Positions 25,872 to 35,786 of a stretch of DNA of 64,000 bases are shown here, in pieces. How positions within the stretch are numbered: position 1 is the first letter of the stretch; each line of letters starts with the position of its first letter. Under the pieces are notes generated by a model. It was not told the DNA's origin. It searched no databases and saw only the letters and a program-made list of their open reading frames with translations. The position numbers and the translations under genes are program-made. This DNA comes from Pseudomonadales bacterium (GTDB lineage: Bacteria > Pseudomonadota > Gammaproteobacteria > Pseudomonadales > Azotimanducaceae). The stretch covers positions 1 to 64,000 of the forward strand of contig JASMJM010000170.1 in NCBI GenBank assembly GCA_030749725.1, written 5' to 3'.

Positions 25872-26948
25872 TTAGCCGAGCGGCAACTCACCCCAACCCT
25901 CTCGCCTGCGTATTGCTTCGAGCAATCCTGCAGTTCCCGTCATCATGTTGTCGCCGAGGGGAGCGCCAAGCAGGATTCTCAGGTTCGAGCCGGCCAGCAG
26001 GGCACGCCGGGGTCCGGTGGCAAGGATGATTTCGATCGAGTCGAAGCCAAGAGCCCTGCGCGAATAGGCGCCGTGGCCTCCCTCTGTCAGAATCTGTGCG
26101 TGCTCCAGTTGACCGTCTGCGAGTTCCTGCAGCAGCGAGTCCATCCCCGATAGACTGATGTCCTTGGTGTGGTATTCCACGAAGCCACACAGCTCATTCC
26201 CCTCGAAGCTGGCGGCAACGGTATGAGACGTGGCGACGTCGAGGACCAGCGCGCGCCGGCAATCCCGCACCCGGACATCCAGCGTGGCACCGAGTATGGC
26301 TGCCATGCCGCTATCCATGACGTAGATCGAGGGGCTGGGCAGCCGACGCGCTGCATCGCGCACGGCCTGCAGGCGGCTCATGTCCTCCGGGACGTCGCTG
26401 CCGTGGTACAGGAGCGCATCCGGCGAAGGCTGTGCGTCGAGAACCGGCACGTAGTGATTGTGGCGATAGTCGAGATGCGACACGCCCGGTGGCGCGACCC
26501 CGTGATCCTGCACGCATACCGCCACGATATCGAAGTCGAAGGCGACGCCGAATCCGTCGACGATGCTTTGGATTCGGTCAAGTTCCAGATCGGCGAGTGT
26601 AATGACCGTATAGTCTCCGGCCGTCACAAGCGAGCGACAGCGCTCTTCGTCGATCACCTCCAGACCGAGGGCGCGTACCCGGTCGAGATCGTGGGAGAGA
26701 GTCGATGCAGCCGCCTCGGATATCAGCACCTCCTCAGTGGCAGCGCGCTGTCTGATGGCCTGGGATACAGCCCCGCCGCCCATCTCGCTACCCGCGATCA
26801 GCAGCTTTCCGTGCGCAGCGAGGACCCGTTCCGCCGTCGTGCGCACGGGTGAACGCACGACGGCCTTGTAGTGCAGTTGCGAGGCTGTGTCGAAGTAGAG
26901 GACATCCATGGTTCCTGCACCGATGTCGATGGCGAGGATTCTGCTCAT
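25872..26948 (-). CDS. DUF1786 protein (ASKHA-type ATPase fold)
   Basis: 358 residues from ATG 26948 with AGGTAG ahead. The start SRILAIDIGAGTMDVLYFD is an actin-like phosphate-1 loop (DIGAGTxD), and YVMDSGMAAILGATLDVRVRDCRRALVLDVATSHT is the phosphate-2/adenosine region. DUF1786 has been annotated as a putative pyruvate-formate-lyase-activating protein, but this member has no CxxxCxxC radical-SAM motif. It sits three genes from the glycyl radical enzyme, so a helper role is possible. Confidence 0.75.
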   Translation of the reverse strand: MSRILAIDIGAGTMDVLYFDTASQLHYKAVVRSPVRTTAERVLAAHGKLLIAGSEMGGGAVSQAIRQRAATEEVLISEAAASTLSHDLDRVRALGLEVIDEERCRSLVTAGDYTVITLADLELDRIQSIVDGFGVAFDFDIVAVCVQDHGVAPPGVSHLDYRHNHYVPVLDAQPSPDALLYHGSDVPEDMSRLQAVRDAARRLPSPSIYVMDSGMAAILGATLDVRVRDCRRALVLDVATSHTVAASFEGNELCGFVEYHTKDISLSGMDSLLQELADGQLEHAQILTEGGHGAYSRRALGFDSIEIILATGPRRALLAGSNLRILLGAPLGDNMMTGTAGLLEAIRRREGWGELPLG

Positions 26949-27196
26949 GATCTGCTACCTGTGATTCAGAACGATGGTTCGGCCTTTATTGGATCGTTAG
27001 TGACAATTGTCTGCGAGAAGTTCTGCCAACTGGATTGATTGGGTGTCCTAACGATTTGGATATGTCTGATGATGTCTCGGCTCCCCTGGAAAATTTGAAC
27101 AGTGGCGGCCTGCCGAAATCATCACGCCGATCCGAGATGATCGCACGTAATCCAAAAAGCGTCAAAGTAAGTAGACGTTAAGATTGCAGGCTTGAA

Positions 27197-29113
27197 TCAC
27201 TCGCCGGACGACAGCTCCTCAATGCCTGCTGCCACGCGCTGAGCTTTCTCCTCATCCCACCACCATGCATCGACATAAGGGATGCGCCTGAGTTTATCGT
27301 TGCGCACTTCTCCGAACTTGTCCCAATAGACCAAACGGAATCCGGGCTGCGAGCCAAGCGGAATAAAGTAGAAGTTCCACATGATCACGCGATCAAGAGC
27401 GCGCGCCGCCGCATATAGTTTTTGCGCTGTATCCGCCGCGATGACCGAGTCGATCAAGCTATCGATAACCGGGCTGCGGACGCGCGTCCAATTCTGTCCG
27501 AAGTCCTGCCCTGCGGCGGCGCTGCCCAACCAATTGCGAAGCTGTATTCCCGGGGTGTTGCTTGGACCGTAACGGATGGTATTGCCGTCGAATTTTCCTG
27601 TTCGGCTTCGATAGAGCCAGTTTGAGATTTCGGGAGCGATGGCTGTAGTAGCGATGCCTATGCGATTGAGGCTTGTTGTGAGCGATAGGGCCTGACGGGT
27701 CGAATAGTAGGAAACGCCGATAAAGTCGAGGGTAAAGGGTTCCCCGGTCTCTATATTGCGCATGACTCCATCTTGTATTTCCCAACCGACCTCTTTGAAG
27801 AGGGCAAGTGCTCGACGCACATTCTTGCGTTGCAGGCCGAAGCCACTGCTTTCCGGCTGCCTGAACTCCTCGGTAAACACCCGTGCCGGTACTTGATCGC
27901 GCCAGGGCTCGAGAAGCTCGAGTTCGTCTTTGCCTGGCAGGCCTGTGTGCGCCATGGGTGAATTTTGAAAGAAGCTCACCCCCGTATCGTAGAAGTCGTA
28001 AAACAAGACACGGTTGGTCCATGTGAAGTCATACAGCAACCACAATGCCTCGCGTATGCGGATATCCCTCAGGTTGGGGCGTTCGACGTTCCAGAATATA
28101 GGCCACCATAGGCCCTCGACTCGAGACAGTGGTCTGAGTTCGCGCTTGAATAAACCGGCCCTGACCGCTGGAAAATCGTATTGCGTCGCCCAATTCTTGG
28201 AGACACCTTCCTCTCGAACATCGATGACGTTGCCCTTGTGCGCCTCTCCCATGACGCTCTCATCCTTGAAATAATCGAATTTCACCACGTCGAAATTGTA
28301 CCGGCCCTTGTTAACCGGGATATCTCGCCCCCAGTAATCCTCCACTCGCTCATATTCGACAACACGTCCTACCTCAGCGCGCGCCAACCGATAGGGACCA
28401 CTGCCGAGCGGGGGTATAACGGTGGTTTTCGAAATGTCGCGACTCTGCCAATAGTGCTTTGGTAAAATGTTGAAAATGCCAATCGTGAACGGCAGGGTGG
28501 GATTTATCTCGATCCCTTTCTTGCGTACGAAACAGAGTTCCCGATCGCCAAACGAAAACACATGGTCGATGTCCTCGAGTGCCGTTTTGAGCGCAACCGA
28601 GCCGTGCTCCGCGAACATCTCGAAGGTATACAATACATCGTCAACGGTGACGGGCCGGCCGTCGTGCCAGGTGGCATTATCCCGAAGCTTGAATGCTACC
28701 CATGCCACGTCAGGGCCCACCATTACGCCTTCGGCCAGTCGGCCGTAATAGCTAACCGGTTCGTCGATGGCGGGCTCAAGCAGGCGGTCGTATACGACTC
28801 CACCCGTTATGGAATATCCGGTTGCCAGGCGGCCCTTCTCGATTATGCTGTTGTAGTTGTCGAAGGTGCCCATTTCCGCCAAACGGATCGCACCGGCTTT
28901 AGGCGCATCGGGGTTGGTGTACTCGAAGTGCGTGAAATCCTCACCGTATTTTAGCGGTAATAGATGAGAGATGGCGTGAGCGTATTGTGGATTGCTGCAT
29001 GGCGGCTCATCGGCTAGCGCCGCGGTGTTCGCCAACGCGACTGTCAGAACAACGCCGGCCAACTTACCACTCACTTTGGACGCCAGCCGGATGACACCCC
29101 TGCTGCTTCTCAC
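27197..29113 (-). CDS. Family 5 extracellular solute-binding protein (YejA-like oligopeptide binding)
   Basis: 638 residues from GTG 29113, with signal peptide VVLTVALANTAALA then DEPP. SBP_bac_5 fold: SHLLPLKYGEDFTHFEYTNPDAPKAGAIRLAEMGTFDNYNSI is the YejA-type N terminus, and WVAFKLRDNATWHDGRPVTVDDVLYTFEMF the family core. YejA homologues bind oligopeptides or microcin C. No YejBEF permease or ATPase lies within the window on either side, so it is orphaned here. Not clearly linked to its neighbours. Confidence 0.87.
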   Translation of the reverse strand: MRSSRGVIRLASKVSGKLAGVVLTVALANTAALADEPPCSNPQYAHAISHLLPLKYGEDFTHFEYTNPDAPKAGAIRLAEMGTFDNYNSIIEKGRLATGYSITGGVVYDRLLEPAIDEPVSYYGRLAEGVMVGPDVAWVAFKLRDNATWHDGRPVTVDDVLYTFEMFAEHGSVALKTALEDIDHVFSFGDRELCFVRKKGIEINPTLPFTIGIFNILPKHYWQSRDISKTTVIPPLGSGPYRLARAEVGRVVEYERVEDYWGRDIPVNKGRYNFDVVKFDYFKDESVMGEAHKGNVIDVREEGVSKNWATQYDFPAVRAGLFKRELRPLSRVEGLWWPIFWNVERPNLRDIRIREALWLLYDFTWTNRVLFYDFYDTGVSFFQNSPMAHTGLPGKDELELLEPWRDQVPARVFTEEFRQPESSGFGLQRKNVRRALALFKEVGWEIQDGVMRNIETGEPFTLDFIGVSYYSTRQALSLTTSLNRIGIATTAIAPEISNWLYRSRTGKFDGNTIRYGPSNTPGIQLRNWLGSAAAGQDFGQNWTRVRSPVIDSLIDSVIAADTAQKLYAAARALDRVIMWNFYFIPLGSQPGFRLVYWDKFGEVRNDKLRRIPYVDAWWWDEEKAQRVAAGIEELSSGE

Positions 29114-29937
29114 ACGACCTACGATCAGTCAGAAAGCAGAACTGGGACGTGCGAAACGCACATAGGTGTTTTGCCACGAAACTTCCCTCTAATTGACACC
29201 CAGTAAAGCAGGTCGCTAGCTGTATTCGGACCGGAGAGCGCATTAGCCCAGAAATTTCACAGACAAAAAGGTACTACGACTGAATATACGCAAACTCAAC
29301 TTGAAACTCCAGCCCCCTTGAGCCGCAAAGCCCAGTCGAAGTTCCAGCGTCCGGCTGGCAGGTGCAACGATGGTTTTCTGCCTGCCGGTCAGGCAGATAT
29401 ATTCGCTGGATTATTGGCATCGTGACAGGTCAGATAGCCCGCTCCGTGCGCCCAATCTGCGTCGTTTGAATAGTCAAACGAAAATTGTGTAGATGTCAGG
29501 GCGGGAATAATTGAAGAGACTAAATATTCCTTTCTGCAATGCTGGTAGGGGCACACTTGGATCCCTGAGCACCGCATCAGAACGCACCCAATGTCCCGGA
29601 AATCTCTGCTCACGACCCCCTGGTTCGTGTTCGTCTTCCTCGTCCTGACGGGGGCTGATTTGTCGGTCGACGTATTGACTCGCGTACTTCAAGACCATGG
29701 ATGCGAGCGTGATCATCGAGAAAAAGAGCGGCGGCTTTGCGTAGGATCACACAGAACGTCGGCACCGTCACGCTGGCGTCTTCGAGGTGGATGATGTCAT
29801 CGACCCGTCTGACACCAGACGTGCAGGTCAAGGAAAAGCGATTCTGTATCGATGCGTGGTAGTCGAAAAGGACAGGCACGGTTGCCCGCGGATATTCATC
29901 CTGGAGACAACATCTTAGCCGCGGATTCAGTCTATCC
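29114..29937. other. 824-bp intergenic stretch, possible decayed membrane gene
   Basis: No intact gene. On the minus strand, two overlapping frames between about 29600 and 29880 read VTVPTFCVILRKAAALF and then, in another frame, FFSMITLASMVLKYASQYVD followed by a charged tail DEEDEHEP. This looks like the end of a membrane protein with a frameshift, but I cannot name it. A weak hairpin at about 29351-29387 (CTGGCAGG.. CCTGCC) is the only other structure. Confidence 0.25.
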
Positions 29938-32004
29938 TTAGAACCCGTGTTGCGTTCTCGACATGACGTGATCCTGCAGGTCCGGCGGGAGTTCTACGAA
30001 GACAGCAGAGAATCCCCAGACGCGCACGATAAGGGTTCTGTACTCCGGGTTGTCGGGGTCTTCCCTGGCCCTTTCGAGGATGTCGCGATTGATGATATTC
30101 ATCTGCAGCGTGGCCGTGCCCCGCAGCGTAAGGAACGTGTCGACGAGGGTGACGAATTTCTCAAAGGATTCACTGTCTGCGACGGTTGAGGAATGCAGGG
30201 CCATGTCCAGAACGGAGCCGTGGGATGCCTTGGTAAGGTCCACCTTGGAGGTAGAATTCAGGACGGCGGTTGGGCCGCTCTTGTCCATGCCCACCGCGGG
30301 CGAAAAGCTGTTGGCCGTCAGGTCGCCCTGACGGCGCCCATCAGGGGAGGCACCGATGTTCCGTTTGCCGTGGATGCCGAAACACATCAGTCCGGCGGCG
30401 CGCTTGTTACCGGGACCGGGAGGGTTCTGCGCCCTTTCGTGGACGCCATCGCAGAAATATTCGGCGATATCCTTGGCAATCCGGTCCACGTAATCGTCGC
30501 CGTTGCCGAACTTGGGTGCCCGGTTGCGCAGCATCTGCCGCAGGCGCTCATATCCCTTGTAGTCAGCCTTGATGGCTTTGACAAATTCACTCCAGGTGAG
30601 CGTGCCGTCTTCGAAGATGAATTTCTTGATGGCGGCCAGGCCATCTGCGGTGTCCCCCACCTGAGCCAGGATGGACCCGGCAATGCTGTAGCGCATGGCC
30701 GAAGGCGATGCCTCTTCCAGGCAGTCTTCGATGCTGGCGGCAAAAAAGGGAGACGTGATGGGCGGGTTCGGCTGCCGGTCTTCCGGCATGAACTGGGCCA
30801 GGCGTTCTTTGAAATCGGCCATGACGTCTTCGAAGGTTTTGTACGGATGGTCTTCGGCAGCGAGCACCGTTTCGGTGAGCACAGGTAAGGAATCGTGTAC
30901 CCGGAATGCAATGGTGCCTTTACCGCCCATAATCAGTTCGGAGCAACCGTCATTACAGTAATCGCGTGCTTCTTCAATGGGTATGCCGAGGCGCAGCAGG
31001 GCGGGAAGGACGACTTCGTCGTTAAAGACAGCCAGAATATTGGCGCCCCTGGCCATGACTTGGCAGGATGCCCGGACCAGTTCCGCCGGCGAGCCGTCGA
31101 AGCATCGGACATTCAGCTTGGGTTCGGGGAGCATGAGTTTGGCGGACGCCTCCATGCACATGTGCGTGAGTTCGTTGCAGGCATCTTTGCCATCGGCAGT
31201 CTGCCCGGCAAGCGAGATATTGCGCAGGACGTCATTATTCACACCCCAGTTTTCGTCGCCAAAGTAGTTCAGCTTGATAAACAGACATTCCAGGAGTTCC
31301 TGTCCCGCTTCCCGGGTCAGTCTGCCGTTCGCTATGTCTTGTTTGTAGAATGGGTACATCCACTGGTCGAATCGGCCGATGCAGCCAACGCCCCCGAAAA
31401 CACGGGTGAATTGAAAGAGCTGCAGTGCAGCCTGGAACGAGGTGGGTGGACCAAGGGTAAGTTCTCGGCAGATACCGGCAGTGGTTTCCAATTCCCGCCG
31501 GCGATCACTACTGGTTTGGTGCGCCGCCATCCCGGCAGCGAAGTCGGCGAATCTAACGACGTAGTCACAGGCAGCCTGGTAGGCAATCTCGACGGCCTCA
31601 AGGAATTGCTTTTTTTCGGGACTGGTTTCTTTCTGCCGTTTCTCACGGGCTCGATCGCGGATGCCAGGCAGACCCATGCGCAGGATAAGGGCATGGCCAG
31701 GAGGATAATGTGGATCGTAGTATCCCAGGTTCAACGCCTTGCGGTTTTCGACCCGGGTCAATCGGCAACCGACGATCAGTTCCTCGGCCTGAATGAAGGG
31801 GTCGCTCGCGTCGAGGAGCGCAGCAAAGTCCTTGGCGTGGCCGACCAATGTGTCTTCCCGGGACCCGGCGACGTTCTTCTGACCGACTCCTTCAAGGTGT
31901 GTTTTCTGCCAGTACATATCCCGGAGCCGGTAAATTCTGCTATCGGGGTCGAGGTCCAGGAATGCACTTCCTTCGACTTGCCTCACGGCTGCTTGAGCTT
32001 GCAT
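29938..32004 (-). CDS. Glycyl radical enzyme (PFL-like dehydratase/lyase family)
   Basis: 688 residues from ATG 32004, preceded by GAGAGG; a longer frame to 32274 is open but lacks a ribosome site. Catalytic GCSE at 353-356 (Cys354 thiyl, Glu356 base) and the glycyl loop RVWGFSA with Gly664 are both present; the usual loop is RVxGYS, here with Trp and Phe. The GCxE motif puts it near choline trimethylamine-lyase, glycerol dehydratase and isethionate-lyase enzymes, not PFL itself. No radical-SAM activase (CxxxCxxC) is encoded in this window. Strictly anaerobic chemistry, unlike the oxidases around. Confidence 0.87.
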   Translation of the reverse strand: MQAQAAVRQVEGSAFLDLDPDSRIYRLRDMYWQKTHLEGVGQKNVAGSREDTLVGHAKDFAALLDASDPFIQAEELIVGCRLTRVENRKALNLGYYDPHYPPGHALILRMGLPGIRDRAREKRQKETSPEKKQFLEAVEIAYQAACDYVVRFADFAAGMAAHQTSSDRRRELETTAGICRELTLGPPTSFQAALQLFQFTRVFGGVGCIGRFDQWMYPFYKQDIANGRLTREAGQELLECLFIKLNYFGDENWGVNNDVLRNISLAGQTADGKDACNELTHMCMEASAKLMLPEPKLNVRCFDGSPAELVRASCQVMARGANILAVFNDEVVLPALLRLGIPIEEARDYCNDGCSELIMGGKGTIAFRVHDSLPVLTETVLAAEDHPYKTFEDVMADFKERLAQFMPEDRQPNPPITSPFFAASIEDCLEEASPSAMRYSIAGSILAQVGDTADGLAAIKKFIFEDGTLTWSEFVKAIKADYKGYERLRQMLRNRAPKFGNGDDYVDRIAKDIAEYFCDGVHERAQNPPGPGNKRAAGLMCFGIHGKRNIGASPDGRRQGDLTANSFSPAVGMDKSGPTAVLNSTSKVDLTKASHGSVLDMALHSSTVADSESFEKFVTLVDTFLTLRGTATLQMNIINRDILERAREDPDNPEYRTLIVRVWGFSAVFVELPPDLQDHVMSRTQHGF

Positions 32005-32635
32005 GGGTACCTCTCGTAGATGAATTTGTGGGTACTTGGATTGAAGCTTGGCCGGTAAACAGGGGTCTGATCTACCATGAAATATACCATGGAACCGGAC
32101 CGTATCTGCAGTCATTTCAGAAGCGTCGTTTCCACGTTCATCGAGTGCGACACAGTGACCTTGGCTATTGAGCATGCTTTTCGGATGTCTCCGAAGAGCT
32201 TGGTCTTCCAATATATAGACTGAATAACCATTGATTGGACTGATCAGTTGATCAGGCGTTGAAATGGACAACATATGGACGTATTATATGATTACTTGGA
32301 GTCAAATCCGCGTCGTCGAGGAGGTCCCCAGAGTGTTCAGAGCAGGTAAGTCGGCAGGTAGGAAGATACTGTCATCCATAGCGTGGGCCGGCACGCTCAA
32401 TTGGAAGCTGGCACCCGGAACCGTGCTGCCACCGAGGCAGGATGAAGTCGTCGGTGCATCGGATCGGATCAAGCTTGCATGCAACTCGAATATCGTCGAT
32501 CCGAGTCTTTACCACTATCTCGCCTAAAGGGTCACGAGCGGATCAGGCAGCCGTCACATACTGCCCCAAGAAGCACTAGGGCCCACGTCCCATCTCCTAC
32601 ATCGCATCTTAGTGTATCGACCCAACATGCCGTTC
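32005..32635. other. Intergenic region upstream of the glycyl radical enzyme
   Basis: Contains the palindrome at 32240-32255 and probably the promoter of the glycyl radical gene. A plus-strand frame at 32264-32527 shows no ribosome site or recognisable product and is not called. Confidence 0.4.
32240..32255. promoter_or_regulatory. Perfect inverted repeat CTGATCA-GT-TGATCAG
   Basis: 7-bp arms with a 2-bp centre, 236 bp before the glycyl radical enzyme start. The spacing resembles sites of GntR-type regulators. No such regulator is present in this window, so the assignment is open. Confidence 0.4.
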
Positions 32636-32672
32636 AAAAACGCCGGGCCTCGGTCGGCGACTGAGGCCCGGT
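32636..32672 (-). terminator. Rho-independent terminator of the ThDP enzyme gene
   Basis: Read on the minus strand, CCGGGCCTC (32671-32663) pairs with GAGGCCCGG (32651-32643) over an 11-nt loop, followed by CG and TTTTT (32640-32636). It begins about 15 bp after the stop at 32687, as expected. Confidence 0.8.
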
Positions 32673-32686
32673 ATTCATGACCTGAC

Positions 32687-34396
32687 TCAGGAGGCTGCTT
32701 TTGCCTTAGAGTCCTTAATCATGTTGATGTAAGGCGCAATAAACGGTGAAGGACTCTCGTCATCCACTTCAACGTTTACGATTGCAGGCAGATTTCTCTT
32801 CAGAGCTTCTTTCGCTGCCCGTCGCACGGCCGGCAGGATGTCCTCGTGATTGATGACTTTTTCACCGTAGCCACCCCACATGCCAGCCATGGCCTCATAT
32901 TCACGCATATGGGCCAGTTGCACGTTGCATGGACCCTTCTCTTCCACCTCTTCCGCGCGCAGGTTTTTCTCCTCGATGTGAATCATGCCCCAGGACGAGT
33001 TGTTGGCAATGACGCACACCACGGGGATTCCCAATCGGGCCATGGTTTCCATTTCCATTGCATAGAAGCCGAAGCTGCCATCACCCGTGTACCACAGCAC
33101 CGGTTTCCTGTTGGCAACCCAGGAGCCCACGACCAGACAGGGACCGGTACCGATAGTCCCGTTGGCGCCCGATGAGTGCATTTGACCTGGCCGGGTCGCG
33201 GTCGTAGTGCGACCGAACCAGACAGAGACCTCGCCACCGTCGCTGACGATGGTCCAATCCGAGGCGTCCTCCTCGAGGAACTGGCCTACGTCTCCTGCGG
33301 CCCGAGCAGGGTGTGTCGGTGTTTTCGTGCTGGTGTATTCAGCAGGTAGCTTTCCAGTGGTCCCGCCGGGCACGACTTTACCCGTCCACGGATCGTCAGC
33401 TTTCGGGTTGCGTTTGCCGGTGACCTTTTCGAGGATGTTCTTGGTAACCGCACCGGACGAACCGAGGATGCCAATGTCCGCTCGAACGTTGAAACCGATC
33501 TGTCGCATGTCCGTGTGGACCTGAATGACCTTTGCGTCCTTGGGAATGCCCCTTCCGGATCCCATCCTGAAGTCGAAGCGACAGCCGAGAGCCAGCACGA
33601 CATCGGCTCCACCCATGGCATTGGTCCTCAGCAGCGGATTCTCCGCTTCGTTGCCGAATATGCCGCGGCACAGATTGCCGCTGACACCGACCGGCATCTT
33701 GAGGTAGTCGGACAGGTCTGCGATCGCACCCACATCATCGCCGAGTGACCAGCGCGCGCCATCGTCGACGATCACGGCAGGTCGTTCAGCACTGGCCAGC
33801 AGGTCCGCGGCTTCTTCGATGAGGGCATCGTCGCCACCGGACACCACATTCGCCTTGTAGTTTTCCGGGAAATTGATCTTTTCGTCGTCGACCTGTCGGC
33901 GCACGAGGTCCGTTGGCACCTCCAGGTAAACCGGTCCGGGCGCCCCGTCCAAGGCATGACGGAATGCCATGGATACGTAATATGGCAGGCGCTCGGTCGC
34001 GCTGACTTTCTTGGCCCACTTGCAGCAGGACTCCATCAGCAGCAGGGTATCCATGTCCTGGAGATCTCCCGCGTCGCGCATGGCCATGGACACTGCGCCG
34101 CCAATTTGCAGTACCGGCACATTCAACGACAGTGCTTCCATCATCCCGGCGGGCGTGTTGCCAACCCCGGGACCCGCAGTGGTGACCACTACAGCCGGCT
34201 TGCCCGAGGCCCGTGTGTAGGCGATCGCGGAATACACTGCCGCGCATTCGTGCCTTACGTCTATGATCTCGATGCCTGCGTCCCGCATACCGTAGAAAAT
34301 CGGCATGACGTGTCCGCCGCACAACACGAATGCCTTCTCAATTCCCTCGTTTGCCAGTGCCCTGCCAACGATATGTCCACCGTCAACCATTGCCAT
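32687..34396 (-). CDS. Thiamine-diphosphate-dependent enzyme (acetolactate synthase-like)
   Basis: 569 residues from ATG 34396, with GGAGG 9 nt upstream; the frame is open to 34540 without support. TPP-family layout: GGHIVGRALANEGIEKAFVLCGGH, Glu50 in VRHE (cofactor-activating Glu), AGPGVGNTPAGMMEA, and YTGDGSFGFYAMEMETMARLGIPVVCVIANNSSWG, the GDG-NN motif. Similar to acetolactate synthase, oxalyl-CoA or 2-hydroxyacyl-CoA lyase. The C-terminal VNVEVDDESPSPFI could favour a CoA lyase. Own terminator downstream; hairpin at 34428-34450 upstream. Confidence 0.9.
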   Translation of the reverse strand: MAMVDGGHIVGRALANEGIEKAFVLCGGHVMPIFYGMRDAGIEIIDVRHECAAVYSAIAYTRASGKPAVVVTTAGPGVGNTPAGMMEALSLNVPVLQIGGAVSMAMRDAGDLQDMDTLLLMESCCKWAKKVSATERLPYYVSMAFRHALDGAPGPVYLEVPTDLVRRQVDDEKINFPENYKANVVSGGDDALIEEAADLLASAERPAVIVDDGARWSLGDDVGAIADLSDYLKMPVGVSGNLCRGIFGNEAENPLLRTNAMGGADVVLALGCRFDFRMGSGRGIPKDAKVIQVHTDMRQIGFNVRADIGILGSSGAVTKNILEKVTGKRNPKADDPWTGKVVPGGTTGKLPAEYTSTKTPTHPARAAGDVGQFLEEDASDWTIVSDGGEVSVWFGRTTTATRPGQMHSSGANGTIGTGPCLVVGSWVANRKPVLWYTGDGSFGFYAMEMETMARLGIPVVCVIANNSSWGMIHIEEKNLRAEEVEEKGPCNVQLAHMREYEAMAGMWGGYGEKVINHEDILPAVRRAAKEALKRNLPAIVNVEVDDESPSPFIAPYINMIKDSKAKAAS

Positions 34397-34427
34397 GATC
34401 GATATCCTCCAATTGCATAGGTTAATT

Positions 34428-34450
34428 GTTCCTCGAATTGTTCGAGGAAC
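34428..34450. promoter_or_regulatory. 10-bp perfect inverted repeat upstream of the ThDP enzyme
   Basis: GTTCCTCGAA-TTG-TTCGAGGAAC, located 32 bp before the minus-strand start 34396. Operator or leader hairpin; in RNA it would form a stable 3-nt-loop stem. It also faces the divergent gene at 34675. Confidence 0.5.
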
Positions 34451-34674
34451 GAGTGCACCGAATAATACAACAGCTTTTCTAACGAAGACCGAACCTGGAT
34501 CAAGAAACGGGTGTCTTAACTGGGAGCACCTTATCGACACGCCCAGCGGCGGTTGTCAGGGCTCGTAGTGAGCGCGGCCATTGCCAGTGAACGCTCACAA
34601 GGTGGTCGAAAAAGCGCCTTTGAGCTAAGATCGCAGTCACCATCCAACAAAGAGCCTTCTCCAAGGAGGCCATC

Positions 34675-35706
34675 GTGAATCAGAGAGCCATCACCCTCAT
34701 CGGGCTTGTTCTGACCGCATCCGCAGTCATTGCAGCCGACAGCGAGATCCCGAGAACCGCCAGCGGCAAGCCGGATCTCTCCGGCAACTACGACATCTCC
34801 AGCCTGACCCCATTTCAGAGGCCCAGGAAGTACGGCGAGCAGCTGTTTCTGACCCGCGAAGAGGCAGAGACCATCGCGAAAGGTGCAGCGGACTACCGCA
34901 GGCAAAGGGCCAGCAACAGCGATCCGAATCGAAAGGCACCACCACTCGGTGCCAATGTAGGGGATTACAACTATTTCTGGTATGAATTTGGCAAAGACGG
35001 CTTCGCCATCGACGGCAAGTTCCGCACTTCGATCCTCACGGACCCGTCGAACGGACGCATGCCGGCGCTCACCGACCATGGTAAGGCGCGACGGGTCGGG
35101 CTGCCAAGGTTCGCATGGCAGAACAAAGGCAACGCATGGTGGCTTGAAACGGGCGACACGCCCTACGACGGACCGGAGACGATGGTGCTCGGTATTCGCT
35201 GTATCTATCAACCGACTGCTTCCGTGCCGATCCGGCCGCTGCCATACAATAATCTCAAGACCATCGTGCAGACCGATGATCACGTCGTGATCCACATCGA
35301 GTGGATGCACTGGGCTCGCATCGTGCGCATCGACTCTGCACACCTGCCGGCGGAGATGCGCTCGCTGTCCGGTGACTCCATCGGTTGGTGGGAAGACGAC
35401 GTGCTGGTTGTCGAGACCACCAACTTCCTTGCCTCACCGGGTGTGCCCCGCCAGGGACTTCGTGTCGTCGAGCGCCTCAGCCCAATCGACGCCAAGGGAT
35501 TGCTCTATCAATTCACGGTTGAAGACCCGGACTACAAGGCTCCTTACAGCGGCGAGCTGTTGTGGCCGAAGACCGAGCAGCACGCCTACGAGTACGCGTG
35601 TCACGAGGGCAACTACGCCATGGGCACCATGCTGCGAGGCGCCAGGCTGCAGGAGAAGGAATGGTTGGCCAAGAAGAATGGCCTGAGCGGCCCCAAGAAT
35701 CGTTGA
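34675..35706 (+). CDS. Secreted protein of unknown function
   Basis: 343 residues from GTG 34675, with AAGGAGG ahead. Signal peptide ending AVIAADS. The start ASGKPDLSGNYDIS occurs in a broad group of uncharacterised secreted proteins that sit next to catabolic enzymes and quinoprotein genes. Many Trp/Tyr/His residues (WYEFGKDGF, VVIHIEWMHWARIVRID, GWWEDDVLVVETTNF) suggest beta-rich, perhaps lipid- or ligand-binding. No catalytic signature seen. Divergent from the ThDP enzyme gene. Confidence 0.7.
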   Translation: MNQRAITLIGLVLTASAVIAADSEIPRTASGKPDLSGNYDISSLTPFQRPRKYGEQLFLTREEAETIAKGAADYRRQRASNSDPNRKAPPLGANVGDYNYFWYEFGKDGFAIDGKFRTSILTDPSNGRMPALTDHGKARRVGLPRFAWQNKGNAWWLETGDTPYDGPETMVLGIRCIYQPTASVPIRPLPYNNLKTIVQTDDHVVIHIEWMHWARIVRIDSAHLPAEMRSLSGDSIGWWEDDVLVVETTNFLASPGVPRQGLRVVERLSPIDAKGLLYQFTVEDPDYKAPYSGELLWPKTEQHAYEYACHEGNYAMGTMLRGARLQEKEWLAKKNGLSGPKNR

Positions 35707-35786
35707 TAGACTGCTTTTAGTAAATAGCGGCCGTATTGGCTCGACGACCAGGAACACCGGCGCACATTGGACCCAGGAACTCCCTT

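Noticed and set aside
27002-27011. GACAATTGTC palindrome upstream of DUF1786
   Set aside because: Only 10 bp and expected by chance in a window this size.
29351-29387. Weak hairpin (CTGGCAGG / CCTGCC)
   Set aside because: Short, no T-tract, not next to a gene end.
30895-32019. 374-residue plus-strand frame over the glycyl radical gene
   Set aside because: Antisense shadow; no motif, no ribosome site.
32264-32527. 87-residue plus-strand frame
   Set aside because: No ribosome site or recognisable domain; overlaps the leader region of the glycyl radical gene.
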